Source: an uncultured Gammaproteobacteria bacterium
GTDB taxonomy: Bacteria; Pseudomonadota; Gammaproteobacteria; PS1; Pseudothioglobaceae
Direction of reading: 5' to 3'
Assembly: GCA_929200175.1 (NCBI GenBank)
Contig: CAKMYR010000058.1
Location: 1-7,128, forward strand
Length of the DNA: 7,128 bases
Shown here: positions 6,581 through 7,128 of the stretch, piece after piece
Numbering within the stretch: position 1 is the stretch's first letter
Layout: each line of letters opens with the position of its first letter
Program-made: the position numbers and the translations under genes
Notes under the pieces: generated by a model
Told to the model about the DNA's origin: nothing
The model's input: only the letters and a program-made list of their open reading frames with translations
Databases searched by the model: none

Positions 6581-7128
6581 CTAATTATAAGATTGAGAAA
6601 CAACAATGGTTGGTTTTATGTCTTGTTGAGTTGTATTTTCTTTTGCTAATTCAACCTCAACGTGACTATTCACATCGTATTTTTGAATAATATTTAGTAG
6701 GGCTTCCAAAACAATTGAGGGCTTAAGCCCTTTGTTTTTAGTGTTGTTTGCTAATTTATTAATTTCTTTTGTTAAATTTTGAAAGCGTTTATTTTTAATT
6801 TGGTGGATGGCTTGCGTTAATTGTTCTTTTTCCTGTTGGCTGATATTTGGAAATTTAGTTTTTAAAAAATTAACGGCCTTTAACTCAGTTGTGGATAAAG
6901 TTTTGTTTTGTGTTTGATCAATAATGCTTTTTAATGTTTCGGTTGTAAATTCATTTAATGCAGACAATACTTGTGAATAATGCTGCTTGTGTAGTTTTTG
7001 TGCTTCGACTTCTGGGTCACATTTTAATAATTTAGCGGTTTTAATAAAACTGTAGTTTGCGATTTTGTTTGCACTATCAACCATATAAAAACGGCTACTG
7101 CCTGTGTCTTGGGTGCGCGCATATATCA
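6581..7128 (-). CDS. C-terminal fragment of a larger protein, possibly a defence-island helicase
   Basis: The frame ends at TAG (6583-6581) and is open to the right edge. Upstream of the first in-window Met (7084) the codons read IYARTQDTGSSRFY without a stop. The Met therefore looks internal, and the gene's start lies outside the window. What is visible is about 181 residues. It starts with a compact stretch (YMVDSANKIANYSFIKTA, then KCDPEVEAQKLHKQHY). It continues as a charged, helical, Lys/Gln/Asn-rich region and ends in a short polar tail (TIVVSQSYN). No Walker or helicase motifs fall inside the window. The helicase suggestion rests on the general look of such C-terminal tails and on the neighbouring methyltransferase, and is tentative. 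The Fic gene starts 5 bp after this stop, so the two are very probably co-transcribed. Confidence 0.75.
   Translation of the reverse strand, partial: IYARTQDTGSSRFYMVDSANKIANYSFIKTAKLLKCDPEVEAQKLHKQHYSQVLSALNEFTTETLKSIIDQTQNKTLSTTELKAVNFLKTKFPNISQQEKEQLTQAIHQIKNKRFQNLTKEINKLANNTKNKGLKPSIVLEALLNIIQKYDVNSHVEVELAKENTTQQDIKPTIVVSQSYN

Overview
The window is an AT-rich stretch of bacterial DNA whose genes use standard stop codons (TAA, TAG and TGA). It is dominated by one tightly packed run of five genes, all on the minus strand and read from right to left. The Fic protein has the class II layout and length of the Shewanella SoFic protein. With the low GC this would fit an AT-rich gammaproteobacterium, but the sequence alone does not fix the taxon.

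In transcription order the genes are: (1) 6581-7128, the C-terminal end of a larger protein whose frame is still open at the right edge, possibly a defence-island helicase; (2) 5469-6575, a Fic adenylyltransferase with a built-in inhibitory helix and a C-terminal winged helix; (3) 1988-5377, a large Eco57I/PglX-like N6-adenine methyltransferase with its own target-recognition domain; (4) 1083-1976, a winged-helix (SocA/Panacea-like) protein fused to DUF488; (5) 256-1080, a conserved-looking protein of unknown function with a GDWVRIYPLPFR motif. Three of the four gaps are 2-11 bp, so this looks like a single operon. Its promoter lies beyond the right edge. The 91-bp gap between genes 2 and 3 is the exception: it holds a 30-bp tandem repeat that folds into alternative hairpins.

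At the left, bases 1-192 carry the C-terminal end of an unrelated plus-strand membrane protein that converges on the operon. Bases 193-255 are a short intergenic spacer with no clear terminator.

The gene set looks like a restriction or phage-defence island. The methyltransferase would mark self DNA, the upstream protein could supply ATP-driven DNA translocation, and DUF488 and the last gene would be accessory factors. Fic is either a post-translational regulator or a toxin-like component. This joint role is inferred from gene content and spacing. I do not recognise this exact five-gene set as a named system.
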